A stretch of DNA of 64,000 nucleotides from Nannocystis sp. GTDB lineage: Bacteria; Myxococcota_A; Polyangia; Nannocystales; Nannocystaceae. A program made the position numbers and the translations under genes. The notes under the pieces are model-generated. The model had not been told where the DNA came from and did no database searches. It was given only the letters and a program-made list of their open reading frames with translations. Positions 9,578 through 18,579 of this stretch are shown piece by piece. The DNA is taken from contig NZ_JADJNN010000001.1 of the NCBI RefSeq assembly GCF_016714285.1, positions 248,001-312,000 on the forward strand. The letters are read 5' to 3'. Positions within the stretch are counted from its first letter, which is position 1. Each line of letters starts with the position of its first letter.

Positions 9578-12500
9578 GGCCGAAGGCGGGAACGTCATCC
9601 CCGGGGCGTCGAGCGAGGCGGACTTCGCCCACTTGCATCTGCACACCCAGTACAGCCTGCTGGACGGGGCGATCCGGACCAAGGACCTGTGCAAGACGGT
9701 CAAGGAGCGGGGCATGAGCTCCGTCGCCGTGACCGATCACGGCAACATGTTCGGCGCGTTGCAATTCTATCAGGAGGCCAAGGCGCAGGGGGTCAAGCCG
9801 ATCTTCGGCTGCGAGGTCTACCTGTCCGACGGCGACATGACGGCCCGCAGCGACCGCAAGAACTACCACCTCGTGCTCCTGGCCCGCAACGAGGTCGGTT
9901 TTCGCAACCTGCAGTATCTCGTGTCGAAGGGCCACCTGGAGGGGTTTTACTACAACCCGCGGATCGATCGGAAGCTGCTGCGGGAGCGCAGTGAGGGGCT
10001 GATCGGGCTGTCGGCCTGCCTCGGTGGGCACATCTCGAAGCTGATCAACGCGGGGGACATGGACGGGGCGCGGACGACGGTGCAGGAGTACACGTCGATC
10101 TTCGAGCCGGGGATGTACTTCCTCGAGCTGCAGCCGAACGGGATGGCGCTGCAGGAGACGGTCAACGCGTCGCTGGCCCAGCTCGGGGCCGACCTGAAGG
10201 TGCCGCTGGTGGCGACGAACGACTGCCACTACGTCAACCGCGACGAGGCGCACGCGCACGAGGTGCTGATGTGCATGGGTCAGGGGCGCACGCTCGACGA
10301 CCCCAAGCGGATGAAGCACGAGTGCGACGCCTTCTACATCAAGCGCGCCGACGAGATGTCGCCGTACTTCCGCCAGTACCCGGGGGCCTTCGAGAACGCG
10401 GGGCGGATCGCGGCGATGTGCAACGTGGAGCTGAAGCTCGGGCAGCCCGAGCTGCCGGACTTCAAGCTGCCGCCGGGCTGCGAGGACGACCTGCCGGAGT
10501 ACCTGCGCAAGGTCGCGTACAAGGGGCTGGAGGAGCGCTTCGGCGAGCTGCAGCGCCGCGGGCAGCGCTTCGATCCCGACCTGTACCGCGAGCGGCTGCG
10601 CTTCGAGCTCGACGTCATCGTGCAGATGAAGTTCCCGGGCTACTTCCTGATCGTGTGGGACTTCATCCGCCACGCCAAGCAGATCGGGGTGCCGGTCGGG
10701 CCGGGGCGTGGTTCGGGCGCGGGCAGCCTGGTGGCCTACGCGCTGCGGATCACGGACCTCGATCCGATCCAGTACAACCTGCTGTTCGAGCGCTTCCTGA
10801 ACCCGGAGCGCGTGAGCATGCCCGACTGCGACGTCGACTTCTGCATGGACCGGCGCGAGGAGGTGATCCAGTACGTCACGCAGCGCTACGGGGCGGACCA
10901 CGTCGGCCAGATTGCGACCTTCCACAGCCTGAAGGCGCGCGGGCTGGTGCGCGACGTGTGCCGGGTGATGGGGCTGCAGCCGTCGGAGGCCAACGACATC
11001 GCCAAGGCGGTGCCGGAGGGGCCGAAGGTGACGCTGTCGATGGCGCTGGCCGACCCGGCGGCGCTCAAGGAGAAGGTGAAGAAGAACCCGGAGCTGGCGG
11101 GCAAGCTGCAGGACGCGATCATGATCGCGGAGGGCTCGGGCAAGCTGCGGGCGCGGGCGAAGGAGGACGCGAAGGTCGCGGAGGTGCTGAAGATCGGGAC
11201 GGCGCTCGAGGGCCTGAACCGTCACGCGGGCATGCACGCCGCGGGCATCGTGATCGGCAACCGGCCGCTGTGGGAGCACGTGCCGTGCTTCCAGGCGGAC
11301 GGCAAGATCGTCACGCAGTACACGATGACGGACGTCGAGCTGGCCGGGCTGGTGAAGTTCGACTTCCTGGGCCTGAAGACGCTGACGGTGCTGTCGACCG
11401 CGGTGGGGCTCATCAACGAGTTGATGGCGAGCGAGCGGCGCGAGGCCTTCGACCTGGCGGCGATCCCGATGGACGACGCGGGAGTGTTCGACATGATCAG
11501 CCGGGGCGACACGACCGGCGTGTTCCAGCTCGAGTCGAGCGGCTTCAAGGACCTGCTCAAGAAGCTGCGGCCGGACTGCTTCGAGGACATCGTCGCCGCG
11601 GTGGCGCTGTACCGGCCGGGGCCGCTCGAGGGCGGGATGGTCGACCAGTTCATCGAGTGCAAGCACGGGCGGCGGCAGATCGAGTACCCGCACCCGCTGC
11701 TCGAGGGGGTGCTGCGGGAGACCTACGGGGTCTTCGTGTACCAGGAGCAGGTGATGCAGGCGGCCCAGGTGCTCGCGGGCGCGAGCCTCGGCTCGGCCGA
11801 CATGATGCGCCGGGCGATGGGCAAGAAGAAGCAGTCGGAGATGGACAAGCAGCGCAAGCTGTTCGTCGCGGGCTGCGCGAGCCACTCGCAGATCGCCGAG
11901 GCGAAGGCGAGCGAGATCTTCGACTTGATCGACAAGTTCGCGGGCTACGGCTTCAACAAGTCGCACTCGGCGGCGTACGGGCTCATCACCTACCAGACGG
12001 CGTACCTCAAGCACCACCACGAGGCGTCGTTCATGGCGGCGCTGATGACCTGCGACAAGTCGAACAACGACAACGTGGTCAAGTTCATCGCCGAGGCGCG
12101 GGCGATGGGGCTGACGGTGCTGTCGCCGGACGTGAACGAGTCGGGGCGCGACTTCTCGGTGGTCCGGCGCAGGCGCGAGACGGGCGAGAGCGAGGACCAG
12201 ATCCGCTTCGGCCTGGCCGGCGTGCGTGGGGTCGGCGAGTCGGCGGTCGACGCGATCCTGAGCGCGCGCAAGGCGGGCGGGCCGTTCGTCAGCCTGTTCG
12301 AGCTGTGTCGCCGCGTCGATCTAAAGAAGGTCAACAAGCGCACGCTCGAGGGCCTGACCTGCGCGGGGGCCTTCGACCTGGTGGCCGGCGGACGCGACCG
12401 GGCGGCGGTGATGGGGGCGATCGAGTCGGCGGTCGAGCAAGGCCAGGGGGCCTCGCGGGACCGCGACAGCGGGCAATTCGGGCTGTTCGACATGTTCGCC

Positions 12501-13241
12501 GCGGTCGCGCCGGTGTACGTCGAGAACTACCCGACGGGCGAGGCGTGGGCGCCGAAGATCAAGCTGCTCAAGGAGCGCGAGGCGCTCGGCTTCTATCTCA
12601 CCGGGCACCCGCTCGACGCGTTCCAGAGCGACATCGACGCCGGGGCCAAGCGCACCGCCCAGCTGACGCGCGAGCACGCCGGGCAGGCGATCACGCTGGC
12701 GGGCGTGGTCTGCGACCTGCGCGAGGTGCAGACGCGCAGCGGCAAGGGCTCGATGGGCTTCTTCCAGCTCGAGGACCAGTTCGGGCGGGTCGAGTGCGTG
12801 GTGTTCCCGAAGACCTACGCGCGCACGGACGAGGCGACGGGGCTGAGCTTCAGCGACCGCTTGCAGTCGATCGGGGACGAGCCCGCGTTCGTGACCGGGA
12901 AGCTCGAGGTCGAGACCGACGACGATGGCGAGGCCAACAAGTTCAAGCTGCTGGTCGACGAGATGCGGCCGATCGCGGCCGTGCGCAGCGAGCGTACGCG
13001 CAAGGTGCTGCTGCGGCTGACGCTGGACCAGCTGACCGACGATCGCATTCTCCGACTGAAGCAGATCGTCGCGGACAACAGCGGACAGTGCACGATGGAG
13101 CTGAAGGTCAGCACGGATCGCTTCGGCGCCGATATCGTGTTCGGGGACCAGTTCAAGGTCTGCGCCGACGAGAACCTGATGCACGCGCTGGCGCGGCTGT
13201 TCGGGGACAAGGCCGCGGAGCTGGTCGGCGGCCCCGAGTAG
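9576..13241 (+). CDS. dnaE: DNA polymerase III alpha subunit
   Basis: This is the replicative polymerase catalytic subunit, with 1,221 residues. The N-terminal PHP domain begins FAHLHLHTQYSLLDG (about residues 17-31) with VTDHGNMFG. The polymerase core has GPGRGSGAGSLVAYAL around residue 375 and the catalytic PDCDVDF at 416-422. KKNPELAGK and RHAGMHAAGIVI follow. The C-terminal OB fold is at roughly 1,037-1,080 (GVVCDLREVQTRSGKGSMGF). The length is slightly above E. coli DnaE (1,160). The gene is divergent from the solute-binding protein gene, with essentially no intergenic space if the 9577 ATG is used there. A weak hairpin without a T-run follows the stop at 13,250-13,268. Confidence 0.98.
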   Translation: MAEGGNVIPGASSEADFAHLHLHTQYSLLDGAIRTKDLCKTVKERGMSSVAVTDHGNMFGALQFYQEAKAQGVKPIFGCEVYLSDGDMTARSDRKNYHLVLLARNEVGFRNLQYLVSKGHLEGFYYNPRIDRKLLRERSEGLIGLSACLGGHISKLINAGDMDGARTTVQEYTSIFEPGMYFLELQPNGMALQETVNASLAQLGADLKVPLVATNDCHYVNRDEAHAHEVLMCMGQGRTLDDPKRMKHECDAFYIKRADEMSPYFRQYPGAFENAGRIAAMCNVELKLGQPELPDFKLPPGCEDDLPEYLRKVAYKGLEERFGELQRRGQRFDPDLYRERLRFELDVIVQMKFPGYFLIVWDFIRHAKQIGVPVGPGRGSGAGSLVAYALRITDLDPIQYNLLFERFLNPERVSMPDCDVDFCMDRREEVIQYVTQRYGADHVGQIATFHSLKARGLVRDVCRVMGLQPSEANDIAKAVPEGPKVTLSMALADPAALKEKVKKNPELAGKLQDAIMIAEGSGKLRARAKEDAKVAEVLKIGTALEGLNRHAGMHAAGIVIGNRPLWEHVPCFQADGKIVTQYTMTDVELAGLVKFDFLGLKTLTVLSTAVGLINELMASERREAFDLAAIPMDDAGVFDMISRGDTTGVFQLESSGFKDLLKKLRPDCFEDIVAAVALYRPGPLEGGMVDQFIECKHGRRQIEYPHPLLEGVLRETYGVFVYQEQVMQAAQVLAGASLGSADMMRRAMGKKKQSEMDKQRKLFVAGCASHSQIAEAKASEIFDLIDKFAGYGFNKSHSAAYGLITYQTAYLKHHHEASFMAALMTCDKSNNDNVVKFIAEARAMGLTVLSPDVNESGRDFSVVRRRRETGESEDQIRFGLAGVRGVGESAVDAILSARKAGGPFVSLFELCRRVDLKKVNKRTLEGLTCAGAFDLVAGGRDRAAVMGAIESAVEQGQGASRDRDSGQFGLFDMFAAVAPVYVENYPTGEAWAPKIKLLKEREALGFYLTGHPLDAFQSDIDAGAKRTAQLTREHAGQAITLAGVVCDLREVQTRSGKGSMGFFQLEDQFGRVECVVFPKTYARTDEATGLSFSDRLQSIGDEPAFVTGKLEVETDDDGEANKFKLLVDEMRPIAAVRSERTRKVLLRLTLDQLTDDRILRLKQIVADNSGQCTMELKVSTDRFGADIVFGDQFKVCADENLMHALARLFGDKAAELVGGPE

Positions 13242-13266
13242 CCCGAGGCGACCACCCCGTGGGGGG

Positions 13267-14118
13267 TCAGCCGAACTGGACCGATCGGCGGGTGAAGGAG
13301 CCGAACCAAAAGCCGGTGATCGGGAAGCGGACGGGGTCGGTCCCCGCCGCGCCGGCGGCGACGAGCACGGGGGCGAAGTGCTCCTCGGTCGGATGGGCGA
13401 GCTGCAGCGCGGGGGCGCGGCGGCGGTAGTCGAGCAGGGCGTCGTGATCGCGGCGCGTGAGCACGTCGGCGATCCAGTGGTCGAACTCGCTGGCCCACGT
13501 CGGGACAACGGGGCTGTTGCGGAGGCTGCGGAGGTTGTGGGTCAGGAAGCCGCTGCCGACGATGAGCACGCCCTCGTCGCGCAGCGGGGCGAGGGCCTGG
13601 CCGAGCGCGTAGAGATCGTGCGGATCGATGGAGGGCATCGAGATCTGCAGGACCGGGATCTCGGCTTGCGGGTACATGCACATCAGCGGGATGTAGGCGC
13701 CGTGGTCGAGGCCGCGCTCGCTGGCGTGGAACGGGATGCCGGCGTCGGCGACGAGCGAGCGCACGCGGTCGGCCAGCGCGGGCGCGCCGGGGGCGGCGTA
13801 TTGCAGGCGGTAGAAGCGGTCGGGGAAGCCGTGGAAGTCGTAGATCAGCGGGACCGGGCGGGTCGCGCCGAGGGTGAGCGGGCGGGCCTCCCAGTGGGCG
13901 GAGATCATGAGGATCGCGCGCGGACGCGGGAGCTCGTGGGCCCACTGGGCGAGCTCGGCGATCCAGGCGGGGTCGTCGAGCAGGGGCGGGGCGCCGTGGG
14001 CGACGAACAGGACGGGGCTGCGTGGGGTGGTGACGGTGGGCATGACGATCTCCTCGCGGCCGCAGGCGAGGGCGCCGAGGCCGGGCAGGAGTCCGAGCAG
14101 GTCGCGTCGTCGCAGCAT
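13267..14118 (-). CDS. LigB/DODA-type extradiol dioxygenase with a Tat-like lipoprotein signal
   Basis: This protein belongs to the 4,5-DOPA/extradiol dioxygenase family (YgiD-like; LigB fold, Fe/Zn-dependent aromatic ring opening). Metal-ligand motifs visible are VAHGAPP, ISAHWEARP, LDHGAYIPL and TEEHFAPVLVA. The N-terminus chosen (ATG at 14118) reads MLRRRDLLGLLPGLGALAC, a twin-arginine-like n-region plus a lipobox, so the enzyme may be folded in the cytoplasm, exported and lipid-anchored. Most family members are cytoplasmic. A longer in-frame start at 14154 adds 12 residues before the signal and is less likely. The substrate cannot be inferred. The gene is convergent with dnaE. Confidence 0.85.
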   Translation of the reverse strand: MLRRRDLLGLLPGLGALACGREEIVMPTVTTPRSPVLFVAHGAPPLLDDPAWIAELAQWAHELPRPRAILMISAHWEARPLTLGATRPVPLIYDFHGFPDRFYRLQYAAPGAPALADRVRSLVADAGIPFHASERGLDHGAYIPLMCMYPQAEIPVLQISMPSIDPHDLYALGQALAPLRDEGVLIVGSGFLTHNLRSLRNSPVVPTWASEFDHWIADVLTRRDHDALLDYRRRAPALQLAHPTEEHFAPVLVAAGAAGTDPVRFPITGFWFGSFTRRSVQFG

Positions 14119-14243
14119 CGGGGAGAGCTTGGGGGGCGCGCGACGGTTGGCCAAGGCCGACCAGCGGCGCTTCGCTGCAACCGACTGTTGCGCGCGAGCA
14201 CCTCGCCGCGCGTGCTACGAGCCCCTGGCGCCGCGCCGGGCCG

Positions 14244-15721
14244 CTACGAGAGGATGCGTTTGCGGCGACGCCGACGCGGACGGTCGTCGGCCTCGTCGTC
14301 GAGGCGGGGCTCGGGCGGCGGCTCGGGGTCGGCCGGGGCGATGGCCTCGTCGGGGACCTCGCCGCTCAGGGGCGGCAGGCCGAGGGCGGCGCGGCGGGTG
14401 TCGCCGAGCTGGAAGAAGTTGGCGAGCTCCTCGAGCACGGCGAAGCGCAGCTCCTGGTCGAACTGCTCGGCGCCACGGGCGAGGCGCATGAGGTTGCGGC
14501 GGTAGACGGCGAGGCCGGTGAGCTCGGGGGCGCGGTCCTCCTCGTAGTCGTGGTGGTTGCCGCGGGTGGCGAGGGCGATCGCCGGGACCCGCGGGTCGAC
14601 GCCCTCGAGCACGAGCTCGAGCGAGGGGACGTCGTGGACCAGGAGGACCAGCGCGGCGCGGCGCTGGCCGAGCTCACGCAGGCTCTCGTCGGTGCAGGAG
14701 CTGAGGATGTGGACGACCTTGCGGTGGACCTGCGCGGGGCTCGGGAGCCACTTGGGGGCCTGGTTCTGGGCGTCGAGGCGGTACACGCGGAGGGCGGCGT
14801 GGCAGGCGGCCCGGGCGTCGCCGGCGAGGAACTCGGCCTCGCTGACGAGGTGCCAGGCGTCCGCGTTGTTGGGGAAGCGCTCGACGGCGGCGCGCAGGAG
14901 GGGAGGGCGCCCTCGGCCGAGCCGAGGTCGAGCCAGAGGCGGCTGAGGCGGAGGGCGACCAGGACGCGGTGGACCTGGGCGGTGCGCTCCTCGGGGTCGA
15001 GGGGCTCGCCGTCTTCGTCCTCGCTGAGCTCGGCGACGGCGGCCTCGGCGTCGTCCTCGGCGTCGAGCTCGTCGGCGGCCTCGTCGGGGCCGTGGGCCTG
15101 GGCGTCGCGGACGCGGACGCTGCGAGCGCGGCGGCGGGGCGGGGCGTCGTCATCGGCGGCGGCCGGCGGGGGCTCGTCGGCGTCGGCCTCGTCGGGGTTG
15201 GCCGAGCCCTCGGCGTCGCCGGCGGGCGGGTGGAGGATCGCGGCGAACAGCGGGTGCTCACGCAGGGAGTCGAGGCGGGCGCGGGCCTCGTCGTCGCGGC
15301 CGAGCGAGATGAGGCACTCGGCGCCGAGCAGCTCGAGGTCCATCGCGTCGATCGCCGAGACGGTGTCGAGCTCGAGGGCGTCGTCGCAGTAGTGGAGGGC
15401 GCGGCCGGCGTCCCCGAGATCGAAGAGGGCGACCTGGGCGGCGGCGGCGTAGGGCTCAAAGTAGTCGGGGTCGAGCTCGATCGCCTGATCGTAGAAGCGC
15501 AGGCTCTCGGCGGCGTCGCCCTCGGCGAGGGCGATCGCTCCCAGGAGGACGGCGGCGTCGGGGGCGTCCGGCCGGAGGCGCTGGGCGTGGGTGGCCGACT
15601 GGCGCGCCGCCTCGAATTCGGCCCGGTCGAGCAGCGACCAGCCGCGGTCGAGGTGCGCCGCATAACGGCTCGTCTCACCGAAGCCCGCGTCGTCCAGATC
15701 TTCGCTGTCGCCGATCGACAT
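14244..15721 (-). CDS. TPR-repeat protein with acidic linker, apparent frameshift
   Basis: From the ATG at 15721 (MSIGDSEDLDDAGF) the protein has TPR-like repeats (LDRGWSLLDRAEFEAARQSA; AIELDPDYFEPYAAAA), then a long acidic Asp/Glu/Ala-rich linker (about residues 165-245), then more TPR helices and a C-terminal domain (VVHILSSCTDESLRELGQ...LANFFQLGDTRRAA) ending in a basic RRRRRKRILS tail. The frame breaks at 14,899-14,907 in a run of four G (plus strand). One frame reads LDLGSAEGALP, and the other continues LLRAAVERFPNNADAWH, restoring a clean TPR helix if one C is added. The total is 3n+2 bases, in agreement. The function is unknown; TPR proteins usually scaffold complexes. Its start is 138 bp from the divergent lipoprotein gene. 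Confidence 0.75.
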
Positions 15722-15859
15722 GATGCCGCTGGATATAGCACGGGGCGCCACGGGTCCGGCAGGGCCATCGTGGGCCAGAATTCGGGGCGCGGTCGCGCGA
15801 CGTCGCGGGCTGGCGATTCGTTTGGGGGATCGCGGCGTGGGCACGTATGGTTGACCACC

Positions 15860-17653
15860 ATGTCGCCGCGTACCGCTCGCCATCGCCATCGTTCGCCCTT
15901 CGTCCGCGGTCTGGCCGTCGCGCGCGTGGCGGCTGTGCTCGTCGTCGGCGTCGCCCCGGGGCTCGCGGCCTGTCGCACGCCGCAGAGCACCGGCAGCGGA
16001 CCGGCGATGCAGGGCACCCTCGATCCGGGTCGCGTCGCGCCGGAGTTCGAGGCCGACTGGGACGCGGTGCGTCGGGCCCAGACGCAGGATCCGGCGGGGC
16101 CCGAGGTCGCGGCCGCGGCCGATCGCTTGCTGTCGCGCGAGCCGCCGTTGAACCTCCGCCTGGCGGCGTTGCAGGCGAAGGCCGAGCAGGCGCTGCGGGC
16201 GGGTGATTATCCGGCGGCGCAGCGGCACGCTGGGACGGGGCTCGCCGAGGTGGCGAAGGCGCGGAGCGCAGGCGGCGATCTGGCGGGGCCGGAGCAGGCG
16301 CTCGCGCAGCAGCTGGCCCGCGTGCGCGCGCTCGCCGAGGCGCAGGTCGGCGATCCACAGCAGGCGCTGCAGTGGTTGGCGGCGCTCCCGGTCGTGCCGG
16401 GTCCGGACCACGAGCGCCTCGCGGCCACGGCGTCGGCGCGTGAGCGGGCGGGCGATCGGGTGGGCGCTGTGCTGGCCCTGGCGCAGTGGCGGGCGGTCGC
16501 GCGCGACGACAGTCCCGAGGCGGCGCTCGCCGAGGCGCGCATGCGGGTGCTGTGGCAGGGGGTCGACGCGGGCGTGCTCGAGGTGGCCGCGCGTGGGGCC
16601 CCGAACACGGCGGCGGCGGCGTGCCTGCTGACGCGGGCCGGGCATACGCCCGATCCGCAGGCGCCTCCCTGGGCGAGGGCGTGTGGCCCGGGCGAGGCCC
16701 AGGTCGGCTTCCTGCTGCCGCGCTCGGGCAAGTTCGCCGGCTTGGCGGATGTCCAGCTGGCGGCTGCGGCGGCGGCGGTGCTGGTGTTGGCGCGGGGCAA
16801 ACCGATGGAAGTGCAATGGCAGGACGCCGGGTCAACGCCGGCCGAGGTGGCGACGGCGACGGCGAAGTTGGTCCGGGCCGGGGTCGACGTGGTGGTCGGC
16901 CCGGTCGGGCCCGGCAACGTCGAGGCCGCGGTGTCGGCCGCGGCGGCCGCGGGCGGCAAGCCGAGCTTCGTCGTGCCGGGGGAGTCGAGCACGGCCGCGG
17001 CCGGCGTGGCGCCCACGATCGAGGCTCGCTCGGCCGCGCTGGTCGCCCAGCTGAAGCGCCTCGGTCGCGGCTCCGCGGTGGTCCTCGCGCCCGACAACAA
17101 CTACGGGAAGCGGGCCGCGGAGGCGCTTGCGAAGTCGCTTCGTGAAAGCGGATCCAAATTATTGAAAACACTTTACTACCCGGATGACATGACGAGCTTC
17201 GCCAAGTTCGTCGCGCCGGCCCTCACGGAGCTGCGGGGGGACGCGGCGCTGATCGTCCCGGACCGGCTCGCCCGGATGGAGTTGTTGCTCAAGCAGATGG
17301 CCCGATCCGGCATGAGCATCGAGCGTGCCGGCGGCGGCAAGGGGGTGGCCGTGCTGTCGACGGGGGAGGGGCTCTCGGCCGACGCGATCGGCGCTGGCCA
17401 CGACATCCTCGAGGGCGTTTGGCTGGCGCCGGTGGCATGGCCGACGCCGGACGCGGCCGCGTTCGCCGACGCCTACACCAGCCTCGAGGGACAGCCGCCA
17501 GGTGACCAGGCGTGGCTCGTGTGGCGGGCAGTGTCGGCTGCGTGGAGTGGGGGGGTCACGACCCCTCCCGTCGCCGCCGTGCTCAGGGTAGAAGGCGGGC
17601 ACCTTGTCCCAGCCCCCGCGCAAGTCGACCTCCGGCCCCGCGAGACGCCCTGA
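15860..17653 (+). CDS. Lipoprotein with C-terminal periplasmic-binding (leucine-binding/LpoA-like) domain
   Basis: This is a 597-residue lipoprotein. The signal peptide has Arg/His-rich n-region, a hydrophobic core and the lipobox PGLAAC (Cys about residue 34). Residues 45-260 form an Ala-rich helical, TPR-like region. From about residue 280 a type-I periplasmic-binding fold starts (QVGFLLPRSGKFAGLADVQ), with DVVVGPVGPGNVEAA, GSAVVLAPDNNYGKRAAEAL and DAALIVPDRLARMELLLKQM. This architecture, TPR-like plus Peripla_BP_6, is that of penicillin-binding-protein activators such as LpoA. A role in peptidoglycan synthesis is therefore plausible but inferred; amino-acid ABC receptor is the alternative. 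It overlaps rlmB by 50 bp. Confidence 0.8.
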   Translation: MSPRTARHRHRSPFVRGLAVARVAAVLVVGVAPGLAACRTPQSTGSGPAMQGTLDPGRVAPEFEADWDAVRRAQTQDPAGPEVAAAADRLLSREPPLNLRLAALQAKAEQALRAGDYPAAQRHAGTGLAEVAKARSAGGDLAGPEQALAQQLARVRALAEAQVGDPQQALQWLAALPVVPGPDHERLAATASARERAGDRVGAVLALAQWRAVARDDSPEAALAEARMRVLWQGVDAGVLEVAARGAPNTAAAACLLTRAGHTPDPQAPPWARACGPGEAQVGFLLPRSGKFAGLADVQLAAAAAAVLVLARGKPMEVQWQDAGSTPAEVATATAKLVRAGVDVVVGPVGPGNVEAAVSAAAAAGGKPSFVVPGESSTAAAGVAPTIEARSAALVAQLKRLGRGSAVVLAPDNNYGKRAAEALAKSLRESGSKLLKTLYYPDDMTSFAKFVAPALTELRGDAALIVPDRLARMELLLKQMARSGMSIERAGGGKGVAVLSTGEGLSADAIGAGHDILEGVWLAPVAWPTPDAAAFADAYTSLEGQPPGDQAWLVWRAVSAAWSGGVTTPPVAAVLRVEGGHLVPAPAQVDLRPRETP

Positions 17654-18443
17654 TCGCCGGCCGCCGCGTGGTGGTTCACAGGCGCCGGGCGCTGCGGGGC
17701 AGCTGTCCCTCAAGCCAGACGCGTACCTGGTGCCGGGTGAGCGCGCGGTCGTCGAGTTGTTGCGCGCGCAACCTCGCCGGGTCCGGCGCCTGCTGGTGCT
17801 GGCGGGGCGGGCGTCGGGCGAGGCCGAGGCGCTCGCGGCGGAGCTCGGGCTGGTCGTAACGCGGGTCGAACTGGACGATCTGGCGACCGTGATCTCGCCG
17901 GAGCTGGCGCGCGGGATCGTGGCCGTGGCCGTGCCGCCGCGCGAGCATGACATCGCCGACCTGCTCGCGTTGCGGCCCACAGACCCCGAAGGTAGGCGTG
18001 TGATCGTTGCGCTCGATGGGGTTCAGGATCCACACAACCTCGGCGCGCTGATCCGTAGCGCCGAGTTTTTCGGGGCGCTCGGCATGTTCTGGGCCCGCGA
18101 CCGCTCCGCGAGCCTGTCGCCGACGGTCGTCCGGTCGTCCGCGGGGGCGAGCGAGCGGCTCCCGCTGGCACAGGTCACGAACCTCGCCCGCGCCCTCGCA
18201 GCGGCCAAGGACGCTGGTTTCTGGGTGCTCGGCACCGTCGCCGACGGGGGCACTTCACTGCGCGCGCTGGTCGCGAAGGGGCTCCCGGACGCGCTGGTCG
18301 TGGTGCTGGGCAGCGAGGAGCGCGGCTTACGACGATTGACCCGCGAAAACTGTGACTTTCTGGCCACGATCCCGGGCGCGGGCGGGGTCGCCTCGCTCAA
18401 CGTCTCGGCCGCGGCCGCGGTCACGCTTTCGTGCGTGGCATGA
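17604..18443 (+). CDS. rlmB: 23S rRNA (guanosine-2'-O-)-methyltransferase RlmB-like (TrmH/SpoU family)
   Basis: This is a SPOUT-class 2'-O-ribose methyltransferase with 279 residues. A short basic N-terminal extension (about 35 residues) precedes the substrate-binding domain (PGERAVVELLRAQPRRVRRLLVL). The trefoil-knot catalytic domain follows, with ALDGVQDPHNLGALIRSAEFFG (motif 1, Asn-Leu-Gly), LVVVLGSEERGL (motif 2) and IPGAGGVASLNVSAAAAV (motif 3, Ser-Leu-Asn-Val). RlmB rather than TrmH is favoured by the N-terminal substrate-binding domain. The ATG at 17604 overlaps the 3' end of the preceding lipoprotein gene by 50 bp in another frame, and no later start fits. Confidence 0.9.
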   Translation: MSQPPRKSTSGPARRPDRRPPRGGSQAPGAAGQLSLKPDAYLVPGERAVVELLRAQPRRVRRLLVLAGRASGEAEALAAELGLVVTRVELDDLATVISPELARGIVAVAVPPREHDIADLLALRPTDPEGRRVIVALDGVQDPHNLGALIRSAEFFGALGMFWARDRSASLSPTVVRSSAGASERLPLAQVTNLARALAAAKDAGFWVLGTVADGGTSLRALVAKGLPDALVVVLGSEERGLRRLTRENCDFLATIPGAGGVASLNVSAAAAVTLSCVA

Positions 18444-18579
18444 GGCGCTCGCCGGTTTATCCTCGCCCCGACCGGGCCCCGCGTCGACCTAGATTCGAGG
18501 CCCGATCTTCGCCACCATAGGGCGGCCTTCATCCGCCGATCGGCGGCCGCGGGTCGCTCGCGCCGCCTCCGAGGCTCGT

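Noticed and set aside
9578..12020. Reverse-strand extension of the solute-binding protein frame through dnaE
   Set aside because: The sequence is antisense to conserved DnaE motifs and has no recognisable protein features. It is open only because of codon composition.
13250..13268. Terminator hairpin between dnaE and the dioxygenase gene
   Set aside because: The stem is short with a mismatch and there is no T-run; too weak to list as a feature.
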